Shown: piece by piece, positions 22,028-38,792 of the stretch
Position numbering within the stretch: the stretch's first letter is position 1
Layout of the letters: each line of letters begins with the position of its first letter
DNA from: Erpobdella octoculata
Lineage: Eukaryota > Annelida > Clitellata > Hirudinida > Erpobdellidae
Reading direction: 5' to 3'
DNA: 64,000 bases
Assembly (NCBI GenBank): GCA_963978895.1
Contig: OZ022238.1
Coordinates: 39,718,820 to 39,782,819, forward strand
Translations under genes and position numbers: made by a program
The notes under the pieces: generated by a model
Seen by the model: only the letters and a program-made list of their open reading frames with translations
What the model was told of the DNA's origin: nothing
Database searches by the model: none

Positions 22028-24547
22028 ATGACGAATGTGAAAAAGGTTAATTAATTACATTTCAATAACGTTGCTCAATTTATTTTTAATAGTTACCAAT
22101 TTTTCTTAAAATTGCTTTTAAATTTAAAAAAAGACGAAGAAGCCGTTGATTGAAAAGCAAAGACGAGAGCGAATTAACAGAAGTTTATCTCAAATAAAAC
22201 AGCTGGTATTACAAGCCACGAACAAAAATGTGAGGATATATAATTTGATAACAAGTTTCTAAGAGAAATATTAATTATTTATCAATTATAAATTTGTTAT
22301 AAAAGTAAGAAATCAAATGCTTTAATTAAAACAGTCAAAACAATAAACAATCCGTCTAAAAATGAACGGAACATAAAAGCGACGTGTGGATAGAAATATA
22401 ATTTCATGCATAATTTTCACACGGTTAATAACCATTCCCGCTGAGTTGAGCCTACTCTTGACTGTTTGTTTACCGAATACCGCTTCGCTGTACTTTTGTC
22501 CGCCATTTTGAATCAACTTCCATCAGCCGACTATCAACCCCGTGGCGGGCCCCGCTGTGTCGCGCGTCTAGATAACCTCAACTTTGAAATTCCCACGACC
22601 TCTTTCGTTTAAGTTTTTGTTTGCTTGCCATCCGGGTGCATATTACTCGCTTTCCTTTTTACTCGCATAGTAGGAGTTTGACAGATTATGATTTTTTTAT
22701 CTGACGACCTTTTGTAAAGCTGAATGCCTAAACGTTTTTCTTTGACACCCCAAAGAAGAATTGTTTCGATAACTCAAAATAAACATCGAAACTGAAACAG
22801 TTTTTCATTGATACCAAGAATTTCGTTTAGTCTTATCAGATGTAGATGCCCCCTGGCTGGGCAGGTGTGGTGATTATAAGATAATCGTGAGAATATGGTT
22901 TCACTTATTGTCTTCGCTTCACTTGATCTCTTTTAATTAATTTAACTTTTCATTTTCCATCGATGGTAATTATAAATTTCTTAATTACTTGTTTCTTTTT
23001 AAATTCCTTATTCACTGCCGGTCTTGCTTGCTTGTTTGATTGCTTACTTGAATGTTTGTAAACCTTAAAAGTGAAATTTAGATAATTTCCCGTCATCCAA
23101 TCGAGCTGAAATTTGAAATATAGGTTCAATCCTCATAACAATGCATTCTATTAAAGTTTGAAAACTTTCTGAAATAAATATTTAAACAAAAATAAATCAA
23201 ACACAATAATATGAGTTCAGAAAAATGTCGTTTTAAAAAAATTGCTACAAATAAAAAACCGGCGAATCCAGAAATTTAAGAAATTTGTGAAAAAAACCTC
23301 GTTTTTACAGCTTATTTGTTACTTCTTTAGTTACTCCGGGTTTAAGCTTTTTATGAGTTTTTCCAGCCATTTCCAAAGTTTTAAATTTTAAGCTGAGATT
23401 TATACTCACGTTTCTCAGAGTTTCTCTTGCATTTTTGTATTTCATTCAATCAATCATTGTGAATTGTAATAGAACGTCTCATACAGATCTCGATGTATTT
23501 TCAAAAGCCCCGCTGAGAAACTATTTTACCCACTTATTTTACCGATAACATGGACCGTAGGCTACCAAGCAGCAAGTGGAGTGGAAGTTGGCCCATAAAC
23601 CGTTCAAACTCTCGTCTGACGCTCTACTGACTCGCCTAACCAAGCAGTGTCAAACAGGCGCGTAGTCATAGGGGAACCATGGATGAATGTCCCCCCCTTC
23701 CGTCAGAAATTTCGAAACTTTTTTTAGCTGATCAAGAGGATATCGTGGGCATTTTTACCAACACTATTTGCATATGTTACGAAAACATTTTCAAGGGGTG
23801 CAACATTTTTCGGCTAGTTCTATATATGAACACTTGAAAGTAAGTTATTGTCTAAAATTAACATGTGCAAATTACAGAAGCTCAATGAAAAAACGTTCAT
23901 GGTTTTAAAATTTCTTTCAAATGGCTAAATATTTATTATTGCAAAACGATCTTCTTTGCGAAAATGTCCCCCTTCCCCCGTCAGAAGTGCCTCGTTACAC
24001 CTCTAGTGCCGAGCACCAATCTTTTGAACCGATGGAATTGATTTTGTTTTGTTTTGTTAACCAGGAAATGAATTACATGAAAATGGAAAAAGCCGATATT
24101 TTAGAAATGACAGTAACCTTCTTGAAACATCTACAAAAAGAACACGCCTGCTTCGATTCCTTTCGAAGAGCACAATGCCAGAATTTTTTCCATCAAACCT
24201 TTCAAGAGCCAACGTCCACAACTTTTCCTCCAGAAGAGTCTCATGACGATGAAGACAACTCGTCTGCTGAACCGCCAAAATGTTCTCCTCTTCAAAATTA
24301 TTTCCAACACACTGAACGTTTCGCCTCCACACCCTCCAGCTCGCCCGCCACTTCTCCAAACAGTGGCCGTGCTCAACTTGGGAAGGACCGGCACACCTTC
24401 GTTTCTTCGACAAAATATTCAGTTGACCAATTAAAGAAAAAAAATAATTTTAAATTAGCTCTTCAAACCGATCTGCTACAAAAATCTGTTCAAGAAAACC
24501 AGTACACACCGGTGAAACACGAAAAATGTTGGCGCCCTTGGAATTGA
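22028..24547 (+). CDS. HES/Hairy-type bHLH transcriptional repressor (3 exons)
   Basis: The predicted 198-residue protein is built from exons 22028-22045, 22134-22229 and 24065-24547, all joined in phase 0 at GT-AG introns. Residues 7-21 form the basic region ('TKKPLIEKQRRERIN'), with the proline diagnostic of the Hairy/E(spl) family at position 10. Helix 1 ('SLSQIKQLVLQ') and helix 2 ('KMEKADILEMTVTFLKHLQ') follow. The protein ends in WRPW plus one Asn, the tetrapeptide that recruits the Groucho/TLE co-repressor. Such proteins bind N-box or E-box DNA in the nucleus and usually act downstream of Notch. Unusually, I see no convincing Orange domain after helix 2; the segment there is 'FDSFRRAQCQNFFHQTF', followed by a Ser/Pro-rich linker. 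Exon 1 codes only six residues. Two Su(H)-like sites lie in intron 2. Confidence 0.88.
22590..22597 (-). promoter_or_regulatory. candidate Su(H)/CSL site in HES intron 2
   Basis: The complement of TTCCCACG is CGTGGGAA, an exact match to the YGTGRGAA consensus of the Notch effector Su(H). A second match is at 22886. The prediction rests on sequence alone. Confidence 0.35.
22886..22893 (+). promoter_or_regulatory. candidate Su(H)/CSL site in HES intron 2
   Basis: CGTGAGAA, an exact YGTGRGAA match, about 290 bp from the other site and in opposite orientation. Confidence 0.33.
22985..23330 (+). repeat. dispersed repeat DR1, copy 3 (in HES intron 2)
   Basis: It has the same ordered blocks as 9300-9690: 'CACTGCCGGTCTTGCTTGCT', 'CGTCATCCAATCGAGCTGAA', 'CAATGCATTCTATTAAAGTT' and a closing 'CGTTTTTACAGCTTATTTGT'. 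Confidence 0.65.
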
Positions 24548-24554
24548 TAGAATA

Positions 24555-24690
24555 AGTTATTTATATAAATTAATATTATTTATAATAAATTAATATTATT
24601 TATATAAATTAATATTATTTATAAAAAAACTAATATTATTTATATAAATAAATATAATTTATGTAAATTAATATTATTTATATAAAGTTT
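24555..24690. repeat. AT-rich ~20-bp tandem repeat in the HES 3' UTR
   Basis: About six copies of 'TAAATTAATATTATTTATA' start a few bases after the stop codon. A candidate polyadenylation signal AATAAA follows at 24775-24780. Confidence 0.8.
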
Positions 24691-24960
24691 TGTTTACTCT
24701 TCGTGATATTGAATTTTAAATGTTTTTTTATAAATAGTTTTTAAAACTCTTTTCAATCTAAAGTGTTTTCTGCAAATAAAAAACTTCGTTTTCATTAATA
24801 AAAACGACTTTTATAAAAAAAAATAAGTGTTGTTTTAATTTAATTAACATGGTTTTTAGAGTGGTTCAGAAGACAGAAGTCTGTGTGAGATCCACTGCAA
24901 CATTTAGAGGCAGTTGGTTATGGTGCGTGCGTGCCTCCCCACACCCCTACTGACGCTAGT

Positions 24961-25033
24961 GACGCCGGTGAGATTCGAACCGCCGACTTTTAGGTCAACA
25001 GGCGAACGCTTTACCACATTGCCACCAGCGCCC
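24961..25033 (-). repeat. tRNA-derived SINE head or tRNA relic
   Basis: On the - strand, 'GGGCGCTGG' is followed by an A-box-like TGGCAATGTGG (complement of 25014-25024) and a B-box GGTTCGAATCT (complement of 24971-24981), about 33 bases apart. The length to the end of the block is about 73 nt, tRNA-sized, but the acceptor and T arms do not pair well, so a functional tRNA is unlikely. Confidence 0.5.
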
Positions 25034-25034
25034 A

Positions 25035-26180
25035 TTATATTGAAAATGGTAATTAATGAAATAATAACAAAATATAATTTTAAAGAATAGAATCAAAAGA
25101 ACAACAAGAGACGTATCCACTATCCACTCACAATATTTAATACTAGCTGTTTTAGGGCTAAATGTCAAGCCTTGAGTTTTCAATCTATATTTCTTCAGTT
25201 AGACGCGGAAAAGTTTATTGTAGACTACGTTCCGAGTGAATTCCCGATCATCAGGCAACAACTGGCCTTGCTCGTTTGATTGAGAAATTTCAACTCTGAT
25301 ATTGGCGCCATTTCGAGCACGTGAGGTGACATAAAATAATTATGAAAATGATAAAATTACGATTTTGATATTTGAAATTAGCTTACTGATGTGCACCGAT
25401 AGGAAAAATCCGCCATTAGTAGTAAACTTAAACATGCTACACACAATGTCATCGAAAAAATGCAAAACTGCGAAACTTACACTAAAGTAAGCATAAAATT
25501 CGACCCAAGAGTTCAGTTTCATTGTTATCTAATGAATAATAAAAAAAATATTGTTCTACTTTTGAAATAATTATTAATTATACCCTTAGAATTATTCTGA
25601 AAAACGGTCCACATTAATTTTGTCACGCATTTTACACAACACAAATTAAGTCACATGAGGGTAACGCTGCAAACGCCACTGTTCTATTATATTATAGAGA
25701 GATCGCGCCTCCATCTTCCACTGTCTTCCCAATTGGACGACCAAAACCGAGGAAACCGAAGGCACCCGAGCCTTATTCGGGGCTCGGTAAGCCCCCTCTC
25801 CAAACAAATTTTGGAAATCATTTGTTTGAAATAGTGCATTTTGATAGCATATTAAAATACAAAAATACAATTTGTTTATTTTACACGTTTTACATGTTCA
25901 AAAATGACTAAAACTTGGTGAAATTTTTGTTCTTCTTTTTGCTTTTTGGTGCCCCTAAAGCCTGGCCCCATGTGCAGATGCCCCTTTTGCCCCCTCGCTA
26001 CGCCACTGGTTTTTCCCATATGTTAACTTGACATGGTTGATAGTGAGTTTTATTTAGGTTTTGCAAGTGTTTTAACTAAGAATAATTTCAATTACAGCTA
26101 TTGAGACACATTTGATTAAGTGCGTATCATCTTCCAATAAATTTATGACGATTTTATAAAGAGCCCAAAAACGGTTGTTA
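25035..26180. other. no host gene; probable U3/R/U5 of an LTR element at the right
   Basis: No coding exon is supported. A 'CTCGCTACGCCACTGG' block at about 25993-26008 resembles the end of element B's family. The sequence from about 26015 to the primer-binding site at 26194 may be the remains of an LTR, but no second LTR was found. Confidence 0.35.
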
Positions 26181-26444
26181 ATATTATAACAACTGGTGTC
26201 AGAAGTGGGGTCTAAAAGTTATGGTTCTGGACAGTTCTGGTTCACCACAAGTTAATGGAAGAACTTTTCCTTTTTGAGTGGAGGCGAGAACTAACAAAAC
26301 GAGAACTCAATGATAAAGGGAAAATGTCTGAGCTCGTAGATGGCCTCCGAATGACATTGGAAAGCCAAGGTTTGGATCCAAAAAAGTTCAAATTTGATAT
26401 GTATGAGGAATTGGCAAACTTTTTGAACAAGATGAGAAAAAAAA

Positions 26445-26960
26445 CGGGATGCGGAAAGTTCGTCCCCGGCTTTTCGCCTCAGTCTTTTCATCCCAGTTTT
26501 TTCGCCCCGGGTTTTTCGCCCCTGGGAAAGTTCGTTCCCGCTTTTTTGCCCCCGTCTTTCCCCCCCCCCCCCGTTTTTTCGCCCCATTTTTTTGCCCCCG
26601 GCTTTCGCTTTTAATTTTTCACATCTGGTAAAAATTGCTCCCATTTTTTGACTCCGGTTTCTTACCTTCGGTTTTTCGTTCCTGGATTTTTGCCCCGGTT
26701 TTTTACTTCTGGTTTTTGTCTTCAGTGGTTTGCTCTTGAGTAAGTTTGCTCCCGGGTTTTGGCCTCTGTAAAAGTTAGTCTCCAGGTTGTTGCTTCTGAT
26801 TTTTTACCAAAAACTTGGTTTCGAGAATGTTAGTTTTTGTTCTGCTCCTACGACTTTGCCCCAGACTTTTTGCACCCAACTTTGGTTATTGGAAAAACCT
26901 TTTTTTGCTTTTGCACCTTCAGTTTTTTCTCACTTACTTGTTTTCAAGTATTAACCCCAA
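26445..26960. repeat. pyrimidine-rich minisatellite arm
   Basis: Iterations of 'GGGAAAGTTCGCCCCCGGCT' and 'TTTTCGCCCCCGG'-type units with decay toward the right. Its reverse complement occurs at 27480-27840, making a large imperfect inverted repeat about 0.5 kb apart. Confidence 0.8.
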
Positions 26961-27479
26961 GAACATTCCACGTGGCTTTTCGTCGCTCTAAAAATTAAGA
27001 GCATCCCTGAAAGTCTCAGTATTTGATATGACTATTTGCTTTTGTAAAAATTAATTCCCAGCTTTACGATCTGTGGAACATTTGACTCTCTATCCTTTTT
27101 TGAGTAAAAAATGTAAAACCTTTTCGGAGAAAAGTGAAAAAAATATTGGAGAGGTTTTGCAAAATACATCAACGTCTACCCCCTCCGGTCACCAAATATT
27201 TAAAAAAAAGTTTATAAGAATTTAGAGTAGTATCTACAATTACCCCAACTTAACCCGGTCATCCCATAATATTTAATAATGGGTGTATAGGAAAGTTTTA
27301 AAGTGTTGGTTTTAAAATATTTGTCTTCTCAGCTTATCAGACTGCTGGCAATTTTCTTCAAGGGTTACTATTACTTTGCCAAGGATAAAAGATTGTAGGA
27401 AGGAAAAAGTCAAAAACACCAGAAACTAAAGTCTCATGAGAAGAACGTGCACAAAATTATAAAATGGTGAGAAACCTTT

Positions 27480-27840
27480 CCAGATAAAAAATCAGGGATG
27501 AAAACCGGTGCGAAAAACTGGGGACAAAAATCGGAAGCAAATTTTCCTATGGACAAAAAACTGAGAGCCAAAAACTGGAGGCGAAAAAAAGGAGCGAAAA
27601 CCCGGGGGCGAATAGCCGGGGGCGAACTTTCACAGGGGCGAAAAGCGTGGGGGCGAACTTTCCCAGGGGCAAAAAACCTGGGGCAAAAAGCCGGGGGCGA
27701 AAAGCGTGGGGCAAATTTTCCCAGGGGCAAAAAACCGGGGGCGAAACTTCCCAGGAACGAACTTTCCCGGGGGCGAAAAAACGGAAGCAAAAACGGGGCA
27801 AAAAGACGGGGGTGAAAAGCCGGGAGCGAACTTTCCGTAA
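27480..27840. repeat. purine-rich minisatellite arm
   Basis: About a dozen iterations of 'GGGGGCGAAAAGCCGGGGGC' and 'GAACTTTCCCAGGGGC', inverted relative to 26445-26960. The two outer edges match best ('GCGGAAAGTTCG' on the left, its complement on the right). Open frames here are repeat artefacts. Confidence 0.85.
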
Positions 27841-28289
27841 ACCGAAGAAAACAGAGCAGCACAAAAAAGAAATCAGAGCGGCGCAAGAAGATAACAAAGC
27901 AGCACAACAAGGAATAAAAGACTTAATTCTTGAAGGTCAGGTTCTTTTAGCAGAAGTCAAAATAATCGATGATTTTGGAAAACTGTTTGAAAAAATTGAA
28001 AAGAGAGTCAATAACCTGGAGAAGCTGGTGGAAGAGAACACCAAAAAACTTAAGAAAAAATCGAGAGCAACATGACGATCAAACTTAACAACTGGCTCAA
28101 ACAAGAACAGACTGGTTACCAAGTCAAGCGCCATATGAAGACAAAATTGAACAGACTGGAGATTAAATTGAACAACCTGGTCACACAGGTACAGACTGGT
28201 TACTAAGTCCAGAAAAAAACTCAATCTGTTGAACATACCAAGACACCAACTTTTGATAGCACAGTGTCATGGTCTGTCTACAAGGTGTC

Positions 28290-28556
28290 CGGACAATTCG
28301 TCGCAGGACAATTCGTTGCGGATAATTCGACGCGGACAATTCGTCGCAGGACAATTCGTCGCGGACAATTTGTCGCAGAAAAACAGACAATTCGGCGCGG
28401 ACATTTCGTCGCAAAAAACCGGACAATTTGGCGCGGACTATTCGTCGCGGACATTTCGTCGCGGACAATTTGTCGCGAACAATTCGTCGCAGACAATTCG
28501 TCGCGGACAATTCGTCGCGAATAATTCGTCGCGTACAATTCGTTGCAGAAAAGCAG
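28290..28556. repeat. 14-15-bp minisatellite GGACAATTCGTCGC
   Basis: About eighteen units of GGACAATTCGTCGC with one optional base between units and variants such as GGACATTTCGTCGC. Its GC and CpG content is unlike the AT-rich surroundings. Several frames are open through it on both strands. Confidence 0.9.
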
Positions 28557-30635
28557 AAAATTCTTTATTAATAGTTACTATATTTATTATATATTGTTTG
28601 TTCTTCAAAATAATACCAAAAATAATAAAAGTTGATTTGGATGATAGATTCTTACATCTCCCTAGGAGTCATTTCAAAAAATCACGGGCAAAGGCGGGAG
28701 GGGCAAACTGTTTAAAAATCCTCCTAATGCTAAACCATTCGACCCAAAATAGCTGATGAACGGAGAAGTAGGATATCCGTAAGTATTTTTTCAAAAATAT
28801 TTAAAAAAAATACACTTTCTTCAAAATAACTGATCACCGAGAAGAGTAATTGTAAGTACTTTTTCGATTTTTTTTAAAAAACCGTAGATATTTTTCCAAA
28901 AACATTTAAGAATCTTTTAAGGAGCCTCTAGCCCCGCGAAATGACGCTCCTACCACTTTAAAATAAAACTTTCACGGCTCTGAAAACTGTACTAATATTT
29001 TTTATTTTGCCTTAAACTTGCCCCCCCCCCCCCTCAAAAGTTGGCTAGATCCGCCAGTGAAGGGTGTTAATAATTTTTAATATATTCTGTAAGTAGAGGA
29101 TAAAAACTATCAAAAACGATGCGCCATTATTTCTGATTCCGACGAGGTGGAGGGGGGGTTATTCGCAAAATGTGAAGGGGCCATGGCCTGATTGGCCCCC
29201 CCCCTGGATCCGCTAGTGGTTTTGTGTGATGTCCTGCAAAACATTTCTGTTCACAAAGTTTATGGCCTGTGCACGTTATAAAAAGAGCAATATGCATTAT
29301 ATTTTCTTGGTTAATTGATGCCCCAATCTACGGTTCCCCCATCTTTTTCCCAAAACACGTCTTTGTATTTTTTTAGATATGTCAATTACATTTTGTTAAA
29401 TAATATTATTTTGAATATCTATTTTTTTTTAAATTTGTTTTGCAATTTAATTGTGAAATCTTAAAATAGACCAGTTGCTGACGAAAATGTTGTTTACATG
29501 GTGGCCTTGGATTCGTAAACAATCAAAAAGAATACCTAATCTAATCCGAATGGTGTTGCATTAGCAAATCGTAAACTTTTGTTGTGAGGTTGCGAACATT
29601 TGACTAGAAGGATATGTTAAATAAATACATTTAGAAAACAATAACTTTTAAAATAATTTTAATAAAACGAAAACATAAATAACTAACTAATCCATGCTTG
29701 TGCTTGGCAACTGCTTGTTAGTATTTTCTTTCATTATTATTATAAGTTGTTTCAGGAGCACAAGGCCCGCAACTAAAAACGAGACATGAGGGTCAAGCGG
29801 AAAAAAATCGAAAAAATTATATAATTTGTATGGATCATTTCATGTAGTTAAAAGTTTTAAACAGTATAAAATTAAGTAAATTATTTATAAGATTTATATG
29901 ACCTGTTTTCGAATAAGATTGGGAAAATAAAGTATAATTTTGTTCAGCAATGTTCAATATGAGCATAAATTAACTCCCTTAAGCAAGGAGTTCACTCGCA
30001 TTGCTAAAAGGGTAGGCGCCTATAAATGGCTGCCTCTGCAAGTACCTTTTCTCGCCTTCGAGCAAGACTTGTCTTGGAAAAGGCGTTGTGAAAGAGAAAT
30101 AAATAAAAATAATAAATAAAACAGTGGATAAATCTAACCAAAAGAGTTTGCGAAATTTAAAAATTGTTTTAAAATTATTCACGATTGACCATGTTATACT
30201 TAAGTGATGTTATTATTGTTGATTCATTATATGATGTAGAAAATTTCCATAGTACTGTTCTGGAACTTTATGGTGACAGAAAATCTTTAAAACAATTTGA
30301 ACTGATAAAATTACTGTTAAAAGTAAGAAAAGAAATAGAATAATTAACAACAAGACTGAAATCTGTTATTGATTCAATGGACATAAAGTACTGTAGTAGT
30401 CCAGGCCGTTCTTGCACTATAGTTTAGAGACCACCTTAATGTCTTGACATAACACTTGCTCTATCAGAACACTGTGATGAAAGCAGAGATTTAGTAAGTA
30501 AGCCTATATATGGTAATGTTGGGAATATTTTGGAATGTCAGATCAAAAAGAGACTTTACCTCTTGTTTTTCTCCAAGAGTTATAGGCATAGCAAATACAT
30601 TTCCGAGAGTTTAATCAATTTTTAGATCGTTTATA
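28557..30635. other. no recognised gene; decayed transposon ends
   Basis: No coding exon could be supported. Two similar right-end-like blocks, 'TAGATCCGCCAGTG' (about 29048) and 'TGGATCCGCTAGTG' (about 29206), each preceded by a run of C, suggest ends of a DNA transposon family. Matching left ends were not found. Confidence 0.4.
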
Positions 30636-30872
30636 CAGTTCATTCCTTATATAACGGCATCGTTTCTAGAAAAATATGGCTTATAACAAATGAATTTCTC
30701 AGCACAAACAAAAATAGGCCTTTAAAGCATTTTAGAAACTCCAGTTATTACGAAGTCAATTATAACGAAATTCTGCTGATAACAAAGTGGTTTGTGTGCC
30801 CAAATAAGTCATCTTCTTCATTTACAACAAAATTTATATTTCGTTATAAATGTATGAAAATATGTTTGAAAA

Positions 30873-30908
<36 letters not shown>

Positions 30909-31127
30909 ATAATTGATTTATATCTCTAAAGTTATCTTATTTTTAAATATACAAATCACAATGACAACTCTGATGTGGCAAAAGGAATATCTTTACTTTT
31001 AATTAAACGAAATTATGGTATGTAATGAACAAAAAATTGTTTTTGGCAAACTATGGATACAGCGAATTTCGGTATAACGAAGTAATTTTCATGGATGATG
31101 TGACTTTGTTATAAGCAGAGTGCCCTG
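30636..31127. mobile_element. pogo/Tigger-like MITE, larger (492 bp)
   Basis: It is flanked by TA dinucleotides (30634-30635 and 31128-31129). The left end is CAGTTCATTCCTTATATAAC and the right end, inverted, is CAGGGCACTCTGCTTATAAC. 'ATAACGAA' motifs recur inside, typical of degenerate pogo-type elements. No transposase is present. A short TA tract lies at 30877-30905. Confidence 0.5.
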
Positions 31128-31129
31128 TA

Positions 31130-31640
31130 TTAACTTAATCGTGTTTGCTTGCTTTCTTGAGCCGTACTTTGGTACTTTGTGGCGCTGAAAAAACGTATTT
31201 CCTGTCATCTAATCGTGCTAAAATTTAGTGTATTAAATTGTTATCAATAACAATGCATTCTATTTAATTTTCAGATTGATCGGAGAAAATTTAAAAATAT
31301 ATATATATAAATAAAAGCAATTAAAATTTTAAAAACTTAAAAAAATTACAAATTTTTTTCTGAGAAGTAAAACCATCAAATTTAAGTTCATTAAAAATTA
31401 TATTTAATTTTTCAAATCAAATATTTCTAATAAAAACTTTGTTGTTTCCATATTGATTCAAAAGTTTGATATACTTTTCATCCCCACATACTTGATATAT
31501 CATGTATTTATAAGACTGTGGTCATTTTATTCTATTTTATAAACTTATATCATCAAAAATTAATAAAAAAAATTATAAGCTGCCAAATTGCAAATTATAA
31601 AAGATTTGTAAAAAACGAAGTTTTTACAATTTACTTGTTC
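31130..31640 (+). repeat. dispersed repeat DR1, copy 4
   Basis: Diverged match to the copies at 9300 and 22985 ('CTGTCATCTAATCGTGCTAA', 'AACAATGCATTCTATTTAAT', ending 'GAAGTTTTTACAATTTACTT'). Confidence 0.5.
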
Positions 31641-32443
31641 ACACATTAAGCAGCAGACATAAACTTGTTGTTACACTTATCTTGTGTTACATCATCCATG
31701 AATGTGATTCTATATACTATTCACTCTGGAGGTGAAATGTCAATGTAACATTAAATGGGAAATTTAACAAGGTATATCAGCAGATGTTAATATCAGCAGC
31801 AGCACTACTTGCAACCAAATCATTCCAACAATTTTGTTTTGGATTTTCCATGACATGTGTATGTTTTGGCCGGTAAAGTTCACCAATTGTTGATTTTTTT
31901 TTACAAACGTGTACTTGAAAATATTTATGAAATGACTTGTTTCTTTAAGAGGAACTTGGGACAAAGTTGAATAGTGTGAAAATTTGTTTGACACAAGAAA
32001 ATAGATAACTTTTGTAACGTGGAAAATGTATATGCAGCATATTTATGGCTGCGATAATTTTTATGTTAGCTCAGTTAATCACGCATCATCATTCATTCGG
32101 CTATTTACTTGTAAAACAGTCCAAATAAATTTTTGATAACTTACGAATTTTCAGCATTTACCAGCTGGTGAAATACATTCTAGGGGTGTTTGGTCTCTCT
32201 CGCTCACTGTAATTGTGAACCTGAGTAGTTTTAGTTTATGTAAAGTTATTTAATAGTTTTTTTTATAATATGTCACAATATCATGTTTATTTAGATGTTG
32301 TATTTGATGGTGATACAGTAATGTAATGCAATACAACATGGGTCAAATGTAAATGTAGAGTTTTGAATATAATAAAGTTTTTTTAAACATTTGAAATTGG
32401 ATCTTAACAGCAGCTCATATAATAATATACCTCAGGAATAAAA
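31641..32443. other. upstream region of the kinase gene
   Basis: No coding is recognised. The kinase 5' UTR and promoter should lie here, but I see no decisive motif. Confidence 0.4.

Positions 32444-38792
<6,349 letters not shown>

Larger units (their letters stand above)
26194..28260 (+). mobile_element. LTR-retrotransposon gag-like remnant with inverted minisatellite arms
   Basis: 26194-26209 reads TGGTGTCAGAAGTGGG, a sequence typical of retrotransposon primer-binding sites (complementary to a tRNA 3' end). From 26255 a frame opens with a SAP-like helix pair ('WRRELTKRELNDKGKMSELV'), a motif common at the N terminus of gag proteins, and continues to about 26445. A minisatellite then interrupts it. 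A second coding-like piece (about 27815-28075) is highly charged and predicted coiled coil ('AAQEDNKAAQQGIKDL', 'LFEKIEKRVNNLEKLVEENT'). Joining the two as one gag is an inference. No protease, reverse transcriptase or second LTR is present in the window. Confidence 0.5.

Noticed and set aside
23655..24010. Possible DNA transposon in HES intron 2 ('GGCGCGTAGTCATAGG' and 'CCTCGTTACACCTCTAGTG')
   Set aside because: The two ends do not pair as inverted repeats and no target duplication is visible.
24961..25033. Functional tRNA gene on the minus strand
   Set aside because: A and B boxes are present, but acceptor and T-arm pairing are poor; kept only as a SINE head or relic.
26291..27910. Pro/Phe- and Arg/Lys-rich frames of 100-160 residues on both strands
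   Set aside because: They translate the GC-rich minisatellite arms; opposite frames are equally open.
28181..28756. Overlapping frames of 86-175 residues on both strands
   Set aside because: The 14-15-bp minisatellite keeps several frames open; no start context or homology.
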